A stretch of DNA of 64,000 nucleotides from Natranaeroarchaeum sp042663585 (GCF_042663585.1 NZ_JBHTAN010000006.1:2046001-2110000); one strand, 5' to 3'. Shown: positions 50,790-60,643, numbered from the stretch's first letter. A program made the numbers and translations. The notes: a model not told the origin generated them from the sequence alone.

Positions 50790-53700
50790 ATGTCTGAGCA
50801 ACGTGAATCGACTACGGACCGGTCGGGGGGTCTCGCCAACCCCACCGACGAGCGGTCCAACTGCGGTGTAGGCGTCGTCATGGATCTTGACGACGGTAGC
50901 TCTCACGATGTCGTCGCGGACGGCGTCGAACTGCTGGAGAACCTCGAACATCGGGGGACGACTGGAGCGGAAGAGAACACCGGTGACGGGGCAGGTGTAA
51001 TGCTCCAGACGCCACGAGAGTTCTTTTCTGCGGTCGTCGATGCCGAACTGCCCGAGCGGTATGCGGTCGGTTCGATATTCTTCCCGAAGGAGGGCAGTGC
51101 ACAGTCGGAACTGAAAAACATCGTCGAGAGCGTTCTCGCCGACTACGACCTCGACGTCGCCCACTGGCGCTCCGTTCCCACTGACAACAGCGACATCGGC
51201 AAGACCGCGCTGGACTCCGAACCGGCGACGTGGCAGTGTTTCGTCTCGCCGCCGGAGGAACTGACTGACGACGAGTTCGACAAACGACTCTACGCCGCCC
51301 GGCGAGAACTCGAAAACAGCGTCGAGGACGAGTCGCCCGACGGGAGCGATCGGTTTTACGTCTGTTCGCTCGACCGGCAAACGCTCGTCTACAAGGGCCT
51401 GCTCAAAGGCGATCAGGTCGGGGAGTACTTCTCGGATCTGAGCCACGAGCAGGTCAAATCGACGTTCGCCATGGTACACGCCCGGTTCTCGACGAATACG
51501 CTCGGCGCGTGGCATCTCGCCCACCCGTACCGGAACATCATCCACAACGGCGAGTTCAACACGATTCAGGGCAACATCAACTGGATGCGCGCTCGGGAGA
51601 CGGACCTCGAAAGCGAGCACCTCGGCGAAGAGGTCGAGACGCTCAAACCGATCATCAACGACCCCGGCCAGTCCGACACCGCGAGCGTCGATAACGCGCT
51701 CGAACTGCTGCTGGAAGACGGTCGAGAGCTACCCCACGCCCTGCGGATGCTCGTCCCCGAAGCCTGGCGCGGCGACGAGACCATGGACGACGACCGGAAA
51801 GACTGGTACGACTTCCACGCCTCGCTGGTCGAACCGTGGGACGGCCCTGCGCTCGTCTGTGCGACCGACGGCGAACGGGTCGGCGCGGTGCTCGACCGCA
51901 ACGGGCTTCGGCCCTGCCGGTACGACGTCACGACCGACAACACGCTGATCATGGCGAGCGAGGCCGGCGCGCTCGAACCGGACTACGGCAACATCGAAGA
52001 GCGCGGCCGTCTCCAGCCCGGACAGTTGTTCCTCGCCGATCCGAACGAGGGACGCGTCATTCCGGACGACGAAGTGTTCGAGAGCCTCACCGACGAGAAG
52101 TACGGCGAGTGGGTCGACGACCAGCAGGTCCACATCGGCGACATCGCCGACCTCGAAGACCTGGCCCCGCGCAACAACATCGACGAACTGCGGTCTCACC
52201 AGGCCACTCAGGGGTACAGCCACGACGAACTGGAGAACATGATCGAGCCGATGATGAAAGACGGCAAGGATCCCGTCGGCTCAATGGGCGACGACACGCC
52301 GCTGTCGGTGCTGTCGGATTACAACCGCCCTCTCTTTTCGTACTTCAAACAGCTGTTCGCACAGGTGACGAACCCGCCGCTCGATTACATCCGCGAGGAA
52401 CTGGTGACGAGTCTGGAAAGCCGGATCGGCCACCAGCGTAATCTCCTCGACGAGTCGCCGGCCCACGCCCGCCAACTCATCGTCGACTCGCCGATTCTCA
52501 CAGACGCCGAGACGGAAGCGATCAAGGAAAGCGCGCTAGATGGTCTCTCGACCGCAGTCGTCGACATGACCTACGACCGCGGCACCGACCTACAGGCGGC
52601 GGTCGAAGACGTCCGCGCGGACGCAGAGGCGGCGATCCGTGATGGGCACGAGATTATCGTCCTCTCGGACCGCTCGACGGGGTCGGACCAGGTGCCGATC
52701 CCGGCACTGCTCGCGACGGGGGCGGTCCACCACCACCTCGTCCGGAACGGACTTCGCAACCACGCCGGTCTCGTCGTCGAGTCGGCGGGGCCGCGGCAGG
52801 TCCATCACTTCGCGACGCTGATCGGCTACGGCGCGGACGCAATCGACCCGTATCTCGCCTACCGCACCATCGACGACATCGTCGCTGGCGAGGAGGGCGC
52901 GGAGATCGAAACGGCTGTCGACGCCTACGTCGGCGCCGTCGAGGACGGCCTGCTGAAGACGATGGCCAAGATGGGCATCTCGACAGTCGAGAGCTACCAG
53001 GGCGCACAGATCTTCGAGGCTGTCGGCCTGGATTCCGACTTCGTCGCCGAGTACTTCGAGGGCACCGAGGCCCGTACCGAGGGGATCGGTATCGAGGAGA
53101 TCGAACAGGATCTCACCGACCGCCACAAGAACGCCTGGGACGACGAGCCGGAGATCGACCGCTACGGCGAGTTCGAGCACCGCTCGAACGGGATCCACCA
53201 CCAGTGGAACCCGGACACGGTCGGCATCCTCCAGCAGTCGGTGCGTTCGGGCGATTACGAGCGCTACAAGGAGTTCGCCGAGCAGATCAACAACCAGCAG
53301 GAGACGCTGCAGACCCTCCGCGGCCTGCTCGAGTTCGAGACCGAAGAACAGGAGTCGATCCCGGTCGAAGACGTCGAACCGGTTCACGAGGTCGTACAGC
53401 GGTTCTCGACGGCCGCGATGAGTCTCGGATCGCTTTCGCCGGAGGCCCACGAGAACAACTCCATCGCGATGAACCGCCTCGGCGGGAAGTCGAACACCGG
53501 CGAGGGCGGCGAACCACCGGAGCGCTTCGGCACCGAAAAGGAGTGTACCGTCAAGCAGGTCGCGTCGGGCCGCTTCGGCGTCACCTCGCATTACCTCTCG
53601 GAGGCCGACGAACTCCAGATCAAGATGGCGCAGGGATCGAAACCCGGCGAGGGTGGCCACCTGCCCGGCATGAAGGTCAACGAGATGATCGCACACGTCC

Positions 53701-55322
53701 GGTACGCGACGCCGGGCGTCGGCCTCATCTCGCCGCCCCCGCTGCACGACATCTACTCCATCGAGGACCTCAAACAGCTGATCCACGACCTCAAGGCGTC
53801 GAGTCCCGACGCCGACATCAACGTTAAACTCGTCTCAGAGGCGGGGATCGGTACCATCGCGGCCGGCGTCGCGAAAGCCAACGCCGACGTGGTCCACATC
53901 TCGGGCCACTCCGGCGGAACCGGTGCGAGCCCGCGGACCTCGATCAAGAACGCGGGTCTGCCGTGGGAACTCGGCCTCGCCGAGGCAAACCAGATGCTCG
54001 TCGAGACCGACCTCCGGGACCGCATCCGCGTCAGCGCCGACGGCGGAATGAAGACCGGCCGCGACGTCGCCGTCGCCGCCCTGCTCGGTGCCGAGGAGTA
54101 CATCTTCGGGACGGCCTCGCTGGTCACGTCAGGCTGTGTGATGGCCCGCCAGTGTCACAAGAACACCTGCCCGGTCGGGGTGGCCACCCAGCGCGAGGAG
54201 CTTCGGAACCGGTTCCCGGGCGAACCCGAACACGTCATCAACTACATGACGTTTATCGCCCAAGAGTTCCGCGAGATCATGGCCGAACTCGGCTTCGAGA
54301 GCGTCGACGAGATGATCGGCCGGGTCGACCTGCTCGACCAGCGTACCGACGTCGACCACCCCAAAGCCAAGAACATCGACCTCTCGGAGGTGCTCTACGA
54401 GCCAGAGGGTGACCAGCACCGGAAGACCCGCGAACAGACCCACGAGGTCGACGAACAGCTAGATCACGAACTGATCGAGGCCGCCGAACCCGCCCTCGAT
54501 ACGGGCGAACCGGTCGCCGTCGAGGCCGACATCTCGAACGCCGACCGGGCGGTGGGAGCGACCCTCGCCAACGCCGTCTCGACCGAGTACGGTGGCGACG
54601 GGCTCCCCGAGGATTCGATCTCGGTCGACCTGCACGGGACGGCCGGACAGAGCTTCGGGGCGTTCCTCGCGGACGGCGTCTCGATGCATCTGACTGGAAG
54701 CGCCAACGACTACGTCGGCAAGGGACTCTCCGGCGGGAAACTCACCGTCTCGACGCCGTCGGAAGTCAGCTACGACCCAGCCGACAACATGGCTATCGGT
54801 AACGTCGCCCTGTATGGCGCGACTCAGGGCGAACTGTACGTCAATGGCATGGCGGGCGAACGCTTCGCCGTCCGAAACTCGGGCGTCAAGGCTGTCGTCG
54901 AAGGCGTCGGCGACCACGGCTGTGAGTACATGACCGGCGGCGTCGTCGCGGTGCTCGGCGACACCGGCCGGAACTTCGCGGCCGGGATGTCCGGCGGTAT
55001 CGCCTACGTGCTCGATCAAGAGGGCGACTTCCCGGATTCGGTCAACCGCGGAATGGTCTCGGTCGAACACGACCTGGAAGACGGCGACATTCCGATGCTG
55101 CGCCGTCTGATCGAGAACCACGCGGCCTACACGGACAGCAAAAAGGCCGAGTGGGTGCTCGATAACTGGGACGACCTGCTCGATTCGTTCGTCAAGATCA
55201 TGCCCGACGCCTACTCGCGCGTGCTCGAGGACGGCGCGGACGACGTCCGCGATACGCTCCCGTCCAGTGCAACGCCGAAGGCGACCGCAGCGGGCGGTCG
55301 GTTGGCTTCGAGCGACGACTGA
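50790..55322 (+). CDS. gltB: glutamate synthase, large subunit
   Basis: A 1510-residue enzyme that makes glutamate from glutamine and 2-oxoglutarate. The class II amidotransferase domain has catalytic Cys25 (ERSNCGVGVV) behind a 24-residue propeptide. A central domain, an FMN-binding TIM barrel (EGGEPPERFGTEKE, GIGTIAAGVAKANADVVHIS), the 3Fe-4S Cys motif CVMARQCHKNTCPVG, and a C-terminal GxGxG beta-helix (GGVVAVLGDTGRNFAAGMSGGI-type region) follow. There is no adjacent gltD; haloarchaeal forms probably use ferredoxin. It has its own TATA box. Confidence 0.96.
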   Translation: MSEQRESTTDRSGGLANPTDERSNCGVGVVMDLDDGSSHDVVADGVELLENLEHRGTTGAEENTGDGAGVMLQTPREFFSAVVDAELPERYAVGSIFFPKEGSAQSELKNIVESVLADYDLDVAHWRSVPTDNSDIGKTALDSEPATWQCFVSPPEELTDDEFDKRLYAARRELENSVEDESPDGSDRFYVCSLDRQTLVYKGLLKGDQVGEYFSDLSHEQVKSTFAMVHARFSTNTLGAWHLAHPYRNIIHNGEFNTIQGNINWMRARETDLESEHLGEEVETLKPIINDPGQSDTASVDNALELLLEDGRELPHALRMLVPEAWRGDETMDDDRKDWYDFHASLVEPWDGPALVCATDGERVGAVLDRNGLRPCRYDVTTDNTLIMASEAGALEPDYGNIEERGRLQPGQLFLADPNEGRVIPDDEVFESLTDEKYGEWVDDQQVHIGDIADLEDLAPRNNIDELRSHQATQGYSHDELENMIEPMMKDGKDPVGSMGDDTPLSVLSDYNRPLFSYFKQLFAQVTNPPLDYIREELVTSLESRIGHQRNLLDESPAHARQLIVDSPILTDAETEAIKESALDGLSTAVVDMTYDRGTDLQAAVEDVRADAEAAIRDGHEIIVLSDRSTGSDQVPIPALLATGAVHHHLVRNGLRNHAGLVVESAGPRQVHHFATLIGYGADAIDPYLAYRTIDDIVAGEEGAEIETAVDAYVGAVEDGLLKTMAKMGISTVESYQGAQIFEAVGLDSDFVAEYFEGTEARTEGIGIEEIEQDLTDRHKNAWDDEPEIDRYGEFEHRSNGIHHQWNPDTVGILQQSVRSGDYERYKEFAEQINNQQETLQTLRGLLEFETEEQESIPVEDVEPVHEVVQRFSTAAMSLGSLSPEAHENNSIAMNRLGGKSNTGEGGEPPERFGTEKECTVKQVASGRFGVTSHYLSEADELQIKMAQGSKPGEGGHLPGMKVNEMIAHVRYATPGVGLISPPPLHDIYSIEDLKQLIHDLKASSPDADINVKLVSEAGIGTIAAGVAKANADVVHISGHSGGTGASPRTSIKNAGLPWELGLAEANQMLVETDLRDRIRVSADGGMKTGRDVAVAALLGAEEYIFGTASLVTSGCVMARQCHKNTCPVGVATQREELRNRFPGEPEHVINYMTFIAQEFREIMAELGFESVDEMIGRVDLLDQRTDVDHPKAKNIDLSEVLYEPEGDQHRKTREQTHEVDEQLDHELIEAAEPALDTGEPVAVEADISNADRAVGATLANAVSTEYGGDGLPEDSISVDLHGTAGQSFGAFLADGVSMHLTGSANDYVGKGLSGGKLTVSTPSEVSYDPADNMAIGNVALYGATQGELYVNGMAGERFAVRNSGVKAVVEGVGDHGCEYMTGGVVAVLGDTGRNFAAGMSGGIAYVLDQEGDFPDSVNRGMVSVEHDLEDGDIPMLRRLIENHAAYTDSKKAEWVLDNWDDLLDSFVKIMPDAYSRVLEDGADDVRDTLPSSATPKATAAGGRLASSDD

Positions 55323-55326
55323 CTGA

Positions 55327-55974
55327 CTACTCCTCGATTTCGCAGAGCGTATTTTCGATCAGCGTCACCATTCCACGCCGTAACCGCTCGGATGCCGCCT
55401 GGCTCGATATGTCGAGTTCCTCGCCGACGCCCGCCAGCGACGTCTCCCGAGGGATGGAGAAGTAGCCGTTGCCCGCCGCGGCCACGAGCGCCTCCCGCTG
55501 CTGATCGGTGAGTTCGTAGGGACACTCGGGTGGCTGGCGCTCCTGATCGTAGACCGCTTCGACATCGACGGAGATCCCGGCGGCTTCACAGCGGTCACAC
55601 CAGTCGTTTAGCGAGCCGCGATCCGGGAACCGAAGGCGACCGGTCCAGCCGTCGCCGCTCGATGTGGCATCGAGGACGACTACGTCCAGTTCGACGGCCG
55701 CACGATGGGCCTCGATGTCAGGGTGGTTTGAGGGATAGACGACCCGATAGTATCTGCCATCCTGCGTCTTCGTGATCCGCTCGGGGTCCCGAACGGATGG
55801 ATCATCGTCTAACCCCGCCTCGAAGGCCTCGAAGTCGCCCCCGCGTGCCCAGAAAAACTTCCGGGGCGGAACTGTATCCGTTGCAGTCATATGATCAAAC
55901 TGTACCGTCATCCGCGGTGCATCCGACAGCGCCGACTGCAGCATAGATCCGTTAGAGCGCAATTCTGCAATCAT
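55327..55974 (-). CDS. bacterio-opsin activator-like (bat HTH) regulator
   Basis: A 215-residue regulator of the HTH-10 group. The N-terminal sensory part opens MIAELRSNGSMLQSALSDAP and leads through PPRKFFWARGGDFEAFEAGL into a small alpha/beta domain; the C-terminal HTH is CPYELTDQQREALVAAAGNG, then SLAGVGEELDISSQAASERL. The start at 55974 fits both family alignment and a minus-strand TATA element (AGTTATACA, 55996-56004) 22-30 nt upstream. Target genes are not known. It is convergent with gltB by 4 bp. Confidence 0.8.
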   Translation of the reverse strand: MIAELRSNGSMLQSALSDAPRMTVQFDHMTATDTVPPRKFFWARGGDFEAFEAGLDDDPSVRDPERITKTQDGRYYRVVYPSNHPDIEAHRAAVELDVVVLDATSSGDGWTGRLRFPDRGSLNDWCDRCEAAGISVDVEAVYDQERQPPECPYELTDQQREALVAAAGNGYFSIPRETSLAGVGEELDISSQAASERLRRGMVTLIENTLCEIEE

Positions 55975-55995
55975 ATAGCCTACATGAAAGCCGTA

Positions 55996-56004
55996 TGTAT
56001 AACT
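55996..56004 (-). promoter_or_regulatory. TATA element of the bat-like gene
   Basis: Reads AGTTATACA on the minus strand, centred about 26 nt before the ATG at 55974. It supports the longer N-terminus over an internal ATG at 55890. Confidence 0.45.
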
Positions 56005-56034
56005 ATGCGGGTGATTAATCGATGCGCGAAAATC

Positions 56035-56054
56035 ACGGGGCTAGGCCCCGTTTT
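56035..56054 (+). terminator. hairpin followed by a T run between divergent genes
   Basis: ACGGGGC and GCCCCGT form a perfect 7-bp stem with a 3-nt loop, followed by TTTT. It resembles a transcription end on the plus strand, although the flanking genes are divergent, so no annotated transcript ends here. See findings. Confidence 0.4.
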
Positions 56055-56210
56055 GTGGCCATGTCAGAGCCAGCGGATCCGGACCGTCCGAACCCGTGCA
56101 TGGTATTGTTTGTAGCCATTACCTATAACGATACGGCTTGAATATACAACCACCCGTGCGACGGAAGCGGCCTCCGGCACTGTTTTGTGGTCCGCGGCGA
56201 AGCCACAGGC

Positions 56211-57224
56211 ATGGACGATGCCGACCACGTTCTGGTCATCGGTGGGACGCGCTTTATCGGCCGTCACGCCGTCGAGGAGTTCCTGACACACGACTACGAG
56301 GTAACCGTGTTCAACCGCGGGAACCACGATAATCCCTTCGTGGACACCGACGCAGTCTCCCATTTCGAGGGGGACCGCACGGACGATAGCGACATGGCGG
56401 AGGCGGCCGCGCTGGACCCGGACATCGTAATCGACTGCGTGGCGTACAAGCCCCGCGAGGTCCGGACCGCAACGCGTGTGTTCGATGACGTGGACGCCTA
56501 CGTCTACATCTCCAGTGGCTCAGCGTACGGCGACGAGGAGATTCCGAAACGCGAGGACGAGACGCGCCTCTGTGAGTGTACCGACAAGCAGGCACTCGAC
56601 GACTCACCCGAGAGCTACGGCCCGCGAAAGGCCGAGGGCGACCGAGCGGTGTTCGCCGCCGCCGAGCGGGGTGTCAACGCGATGAGTATCCGGCCCTGTA
56701 TCGTCTACGGCCCCCACGATTACACCGCACGCACCGACTACTGGATCGACCGGGTGCTGAATCACGACCGCGTCCTCGTCCCGGGCGATGGCTCGAACGT
56801 CTGGCACCGCGTCTCGGTCTCGGCCGTCGCCGAGGCGCTCCGGGTCGTCGCCGAGGAGGGCGACACGGGCGAGGCGTACAACGTCGGCGACCGTCGGATG
56901 CTCACGCTCGGCGAGACTGTCGAGACCATCTCGGAGACGCTCGCGGCGGCCGGTGTCGAGGACGCCGACGTCGACATCGTCACCGCGGGCGAGCGCGAAC
57001 TGGCGACCGCCGGCATCGGGATGGAGGAGTTCCCGCTGTACCGGTCGTACCCACACATCCTCTCGACGTCGAAACTGGCCGATCTGGGCTGGGATCCGAT
57101 CAGTGTGGAGGAGGGATACGAACGCGCCGTCGAAGATCATCTCGCGAGCGACCGGATGGGGCGGGAGAACGGTCCGGACAGGACGGACACCGAACGGGTG
57201 CTGGGTGTGCTGGATACGCTCTGA
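56211..57224 (+). CDS. NAD-dependent epimerase/dehydratase-family protein
   Basis: A 337-residue extended SDR. It binds NAD through VLVIGGTRFIGRHAVEEFL (GxxxxIG type) and carries YVYISSGSAYGDEEIPKRED with a later YGPRK that provides the Tyr and Lys of YxxxK. The C-terminal part follows the sugar-nucleotide-modifying pattern (SIRPCIVYGPHDYTARTDYW). The exact substrate, for example a nucleotide sugar, is not given by the sequence. The ATG at 56211 is the better start; an in-frame start 8 codons upstream is possible. It stands alone. Confidence 0.85.
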   Translation: MDDADHVLVIGGTRFIGRHAVEEFLTHDYEVTVFNRGNHDNPFVDTDAVSHFEGDRTDDSDMAEAAALDPDIVIDCVAYKPREVRTATRVFDDVDAYVYISSGSAYGDEEIPKREDETRLCECTDKQALDDSPESYGPRKAEGDRAVFAAAERGVNAMSIRPCIVYGPHDYTARTDYWIDRVLNHDRVLVPGDGSNVWHRVSVSAVAEALRVVAEEGDTGEAYNVGDRRMLTLGETVETISETLAAAGVEDADVDIVTAGERELATAGIGMEEFPLYRSYPHILSTSKLADLGWDPISVEEGYERAVEDHLASDRMGRENGPDRTDTERVLGVLDTL

Positions 57225-57364
57225 TCGGACCGGTCTCGGATCATGACGGCGCTCGAAGCGCAGTAGTTCGGTTCGTGCCCCGATTGCCGGACCCGCCGAG
57301 AAACACCCGACCACTCCCGGCAAACGGAGAAACCCATTTCACGCTGGACTGAGACGCTTCGGGT

Positions 57365-58423
57365 ATGTTCGATAAATCGACGTGGATCCGGCTCCCCCGG
57401 AACGTCCTCGTCGGCCACGGCGTTCTAGAGCAGACCGCAGAAGCCATCGAGGAGCTCCACCTGCGGGGCCAGCCCCTGATCGTCACCAGTCCGACGCCAT
57501 ACGAAATCGCGGGCGATCGGATCATGTCCCAGTTCGCGTCGTGGGATCAAGAGCCGGCGGTCGTCGTCGTCGAGGAGGCGAGTTTCGACGCCATCGAGCG
57601 GGTGATCGACCGTGCCCGCGAGGTCGACCCCGGCTTCCTGATCGGTCTGGGCGGTGGCAAGGCCATCGACATCGCGAAAATGGCGAGCGACGACGTCGGC
57701 CGCGGGTTCGTCTCCGTCCCCACGGTGGCCAGCCACGACGGCATCGTCAGCAATCGTGGCTCGGTTCCAGAGGAAGGGACCCGCCACAGCGTCGCCGCCG
57801 AGCCACCACTGGCCGTCGTCGCGGACACCGAAATCCTCGCGAACGCGCCCTGGGAGCTAACGACCGCTGGCTGTGCGGATATCATCAGCAACTACACCGC
57901 GGTGATGGACTGGCGACTCGCCTACCGACTCAAGAACGCGCCGTACTCCCAGTACGCCGCCGCACTCTCGGAGATGACCGCCGAGATGCTGGTGGGTAAC
58001 GCCGACTCGATCCGGCCCGGCCTCGAAGAATCCTCCTGGATCGTCGTCAAGGCGCTGGTCTCCTCGGGCGTCGCGATGAGCATCGCTGGCTCCTCACGGC
58101 CCGCCAGCGGCGCGGAACACCTCTTCTCGCACCAACTCGACCGGATCGCGCCGGGCCGGGCGAGCCACGGTCATCAGGTCGGCGTCGGATCGATCATGAC
58201 CGCCTACCTGCACAGCGGCGAGAACGGTCTCTGGCGGGATATCCGTGACGCGCTGGCGAACATCGACGCCCCGACGACTGCGGCGGAACTGAACCTCGAC
58301 GAGGACGAAGTGATCGAGGCGCTGACGACCGCCCACGAGATCCGGGACCGCTACACCATCCTGGGCGACGGCATCGACGAGACGGCCGCGCGGGAGGTCG
58401 CCAAACAGACCGGTGTGATCTGA
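57365..58423 (+). CDS. egsA: sn-glycerol-1-phosphate dehydrogenase
   Basis: A 352-residue zinc enzyme that makes sn-glycerol-1-phosphate from dihydroxyacetone phosphate, the first step of archaeal ether-lipid synthesis. The NAD-binding GGGKAID (97-103) and likely zinc ligands D172 (CADIISNYT), H252 (SGAEHLFSH) and H268/H270 (SHGHQVGVG) are present. N-terminus is MFDKSTWIRLPRNVLVGHGV. Length is standard. No operon partner; the gene lies about 140 bp after the epimerase gene. The lipid-type marker confirms an archaeal host. Confidence 0.96.
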   Translation: MFDKSTWIRLPRNVLVGHGVLEQTAEAIEELHLRGQPLIVTSPTPYEIAGDRIMSQFASWDQEPAVVVVEEASFDAIERVIDRAREVDPGFLIGLGGGKAIDIAKMASDDVGRGFVSVPTVASHDGIVSNRGSVPEEGTRHSVAAEPPLAVVADTEILANAPWELTTAGCADIISNYTAVMDWRLAYRLKNAPYSQYAAALSEMTAEMLVGNADSIRPGLEESSWIVVKALVSSGVAMSIAGSSRPASGAEHLFSHQLDRIAPGRASHGHQVGVGSIMTAYLHSGENGLWRDIRDALANIDAPTTAAELNLDEDEVIEALTTAHEIRDRYTILGDGIDETAAREVAKQTGVI

Positions 58424-58483
58424 CTGTCGGACCGGGGCGCAGTATTGCAACATCTAAATGTCCGGCCCCCTCAGTGAACGATA

Positions 58484-59632
58484 ATGAACGGGAATCGATT
58501 CGGTCGCCTCTTTCAGGTGACCACGTTCGGCGAAAGTCACGGTGAGGCGATGGGCGTCACCATCTCGGGGTGTCCGGCAGGCCTCGAACTCTCCGAGGAG
58601 GACATCCAGGGCGACCTGGACCGGCGCAAGCCCGGACAGTCGATGATCTCGACGTCCCGCGGCGAACCCGACGCCGTCTCGATCAAAAGCGGTACACAGG
58701 ACGGCTACACGACGGGCACGCCCATCGGAATGGTCATCCAGAACAAGGACGCCCGGTCTGGCAAGTACGAGCCATTCATCACCGCGCCCCGGCCCTCACA
58801 CGGCGACTTCACCTACTCGGCGAAGTTCGGCACGCGAAACTGGGGCGGCGGCGGGCGCTCCTCGGCGCGCGAGACAGTGAACTGGGTCGCTGCTGGTGCC
58901 GTCGCAAAGAAACTCCTCGAACAGGAAGGCGTCGAACTCAAGGCGCATGTCAACCAGATCGGCGATGTCGAAGCGCCCGAGGTCTCCTTCGAGCAGATGC
59001 TCGAACATTCGGAGGAGAACGACGTGCGGTGTGCCCACCCCGAGGCGGCCGCCGAGATGCAGGAACTGATCGAAGAGTACCAGAAAGAGGGCGACTCGAT
59101 CGGTGGCTCAATCTACTTCGAGGTTCGAGGACTCCCGCGAGGACTCGGTGCGCCGCGATTCGATTCGGTCGAGGCACGACTCGGCCAGGCGATGATGAGC
59201 GTGCCCGCCACGACGGCGTTCGAGTTCGGCCTCGGTCGCGAGGCCCGCGAGTACACCGGCAAGGAGCGCAACGACGACTGGGAGTTCGACGACGACGGCA
59301 CCCCCACGCCTGTCGAGAACGATCACGGCGGCCTTCAGGGCGGCATCACGACCGGCGAACCGATCTACGGCGAGGTGACGCTTCACGCCCCGACCTCGAT
59401 TCCGAAGAGCCAGCAGACCGCCGACTGGGAGACCGGCGAACTCAAGGAGGAGAAGGTCATCGGCCGCCACGACCCCGTGCTTCCACCGCGAGGCGTTCCG
59501 GTCGTCGAAGCGATGCTCGCGCTGACCCTCGTGGACTTCATGTTGCTCTCGGGGCGGATCAACCCCGACCGCGTCGACGGCGACCTCGGCGAGTACGACA
59601 CCGACTACCACCCGAGCAACCCCCGCGAGTAG
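58484..59632 (+). CDS. aroC: chorismate synthase
   Basis: A 382-residue enzyme that converts EPSP to chorismate with reduced flavin. The N-terminus MNGNRFGRLFQVTTFGESHG, then DLDRRKPGQSMISTSRGEPD, HGDFTYSAKFGTRNWGGGGR and SSARETVNWVAAGAVAKKLL match the family, with the flavin and phosphate contacts (Ser/Arg/His) in place. The product feeds aromatic amino acids. The downstream gene begins 68 bp later. No regulatory element was recognised beyond a weak TATA-like upstream patch. Confidence 0.96.
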   Translation: MNGNRFGRLFQVTTFGESHGEAMGVTISGCPAGLELSEEDIQGDLDRRKPGQSMISTSRGEPDAVSIKSGTQDGYTTGTPIGMVIQNKDARSGKYEPFITAPRPSHGDFTYSAKFGTRNWGGGGRSSARETVNWVAAGAVAKKLLEQEGVELKAHVNQIGDVEAPEVSFEQMLEHSEENDVRCAHPEAAAEMQELIEEYQKEGDSIGGSIYFEVRGLPRGLGAPRFDSVEARLGQAMMSVPATTAFEFGLGREAREYTGKERNDDWEFDDDGTPTPVENDHGGLQGGITTGEPIYGEVTLHAPTSIPKSQQTADWETGELKEEKVIGRHDPVLPPRGVPVVEAMLALTLVDFMLLSGRINPDRVDGDLGEYDTDYHPSNPRE

Positions 59633-59700
59633 CGCGAACTCATTGTTACCGGCGAGCGGAACCGTTGGTTACACCTCCGCCGAGCACCTGCCCATCAGCA

Positions 59701-60222
59701 ATGCGTGTCGCTGTCGGCAGCAAGAATCCGGTCAAGATCAGCGCCGTCGAAGACGCTCTCTCCGGTATCCCTGGCGTCCAGGTCGAGAGTATCGCCGTCG
59801 ATTCCGGGGTTCCCGAACAGCCGTGGGGCCAGGCGGAGACCATCGAGGGTGCCGAGAACCGTGCCACGCGGGCAATCGACGCCGGATACTACGATCTGGC
59901 GGTTGGCATCGAGGGCGGTGTCGAGGAGACTGAGGCAACACCCGGTCTCTCGCTGATCATGTGGGCCGCAGTCACCGACGGCGATCAGCTGGTCCGCGGC
60001 GGCGGGCCGACGATACCCCTGCCCACGCGGATCGGGGAGCGTCTGCACGCCGGCGAGGAACTCGGGCCGATTCTCGACGACGAACTGGATCGGTCGGACG
60101 TCGCCGAGCAGGAGGGTGCGGCTGGCGTCCTGACGGGGAACGCTATCTCGCGACGCTCCGCGCTCGTCCACGCCGTTGCCAGCGCGCTGGGTCCGTTCGT
60201 CACGAGCGAGTACGACCGATGA
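59701..60222 (+). CDS. yjjX: inosine/xanthosine triphosphatase, YjjX family
   Basis: A 173-residue DUF84/YjjX-type nucleotide phosphatase that removes deaminated purine triphosphates. It opens MRVAVGSKNPVKISAVEDAL, and contains VDSGVPEQPWGQAETIEGAE, YYDLAVGIEGGVEETEATPG and VLTGNAISRRSALVHAVASA. The open frame continues far upstream through aroC, but the ATG at 59701 matches the family start exactly. It is 68 bp after aroC in the same direction. Confidence 0.88.
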   Translation: MRVAVGSKNPVKISAVEDALSGIPGVQVESIAVDSGVPEQPWGQAETIEGAENRATRAIDAGYYDLAVGIEGGVEETEATPGLSLIMWAAVTDGDQLVRGGGPTIPLPTRIGERLHAGEELGPILDDELDRSDVAEQEGAAGVLTGNAISRRSALVHAVASALGPFVTSEYDR

Positions 60223-60357
60223 GCGATTAACCAGCCGTACCAACGGGGCTACTCCGGGGGTTCGTTCCGGGGGGTTGTGGTGTCAAAATCGCATGACTGC
60301 GCCGAGTTAGCCGTCCGTACCAAACCCGCTAAGGGTGTCGACCCCATCTCCTGTAGT

Positions 60358-60618
60358 ATGAGTACGACCGCCGCGACGACCGCCACTGAGGACGCGCTGG
60401 AACTGGATCTGAGCGAGAAGCAGCGTCGGATTCTCGAACACCTCCGCGAGAAGGTGGCCACCAAGACCTATTTCAAGTCCCGGAACATCGGCGACGCGCT
60501 GGACATGACCGCCAAAGAAGTGGGGGCGAACATGACCGCGATTCAGGAGGGCGCGGTGGGAATCAACGTCGAAAAGTGGGGCTACTCGTCGAGTACGACC
60601 TGGAAAGTGACTGCGTAA
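60358..60618 (+). CDS. small HTH-type haloarchaeal protein, probably DUF7123
   Basis: An 86-residue protein. MSTTAATTATEDALELDLSE precedes a winged-helix-like core (KQRRILEHLREKVATKTYFK, SRNIGDALDMTAKEVGANM) and a short C-terminal strand. I believe it matches DUF7123, a small HTH family in haloarchaea; the label is from memory. It may bind DNA. The ATG at 60358 was chosen because the Ser/Thr-rich N-terminus is typical; the upstream frame has an unlikely Cys-rich stretch. It is convergent with the next HTH gene, separated by an 11-base G run. Confidence 0.7.
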   Translation: MSTTAATTATEDALELDLSEKQRRILEHLREKVATKTYFKSRNIGDALDMTAKEVGANMTAIQEGAVGINVEKWGYSSSTTWKVTA

Positions 60619-60631
60619 ATCAAGAGGCTTC

Positions 60632-60642
60632 GGGGGGGGGGG
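60632..60642 (+). repeat. 11-base G homopolymer
   Basis: A G11 run just past the 3' end of the minus-strand HTH gene and 14 bp after the DUF7123 gene. It is the longest single-base run in the window. It does not lie in a gene. It could vary in length, and its count in the assembly may be inexact. Confidence 0.85.
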
Positions 60643-60643
60643 T

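Noticed and set aside
52590..53786. 398-codon minus-strand frame inside gltB
   Set aside because: It is antisense to a complete, well-conserved glutamate synthase and has no family similarity.
58570..59700. Upstream extension of yjjX to a 550-codon frame
   Set aside because: It runs in another frame through aroC, is Arg-rich, and the family start is at 59701.
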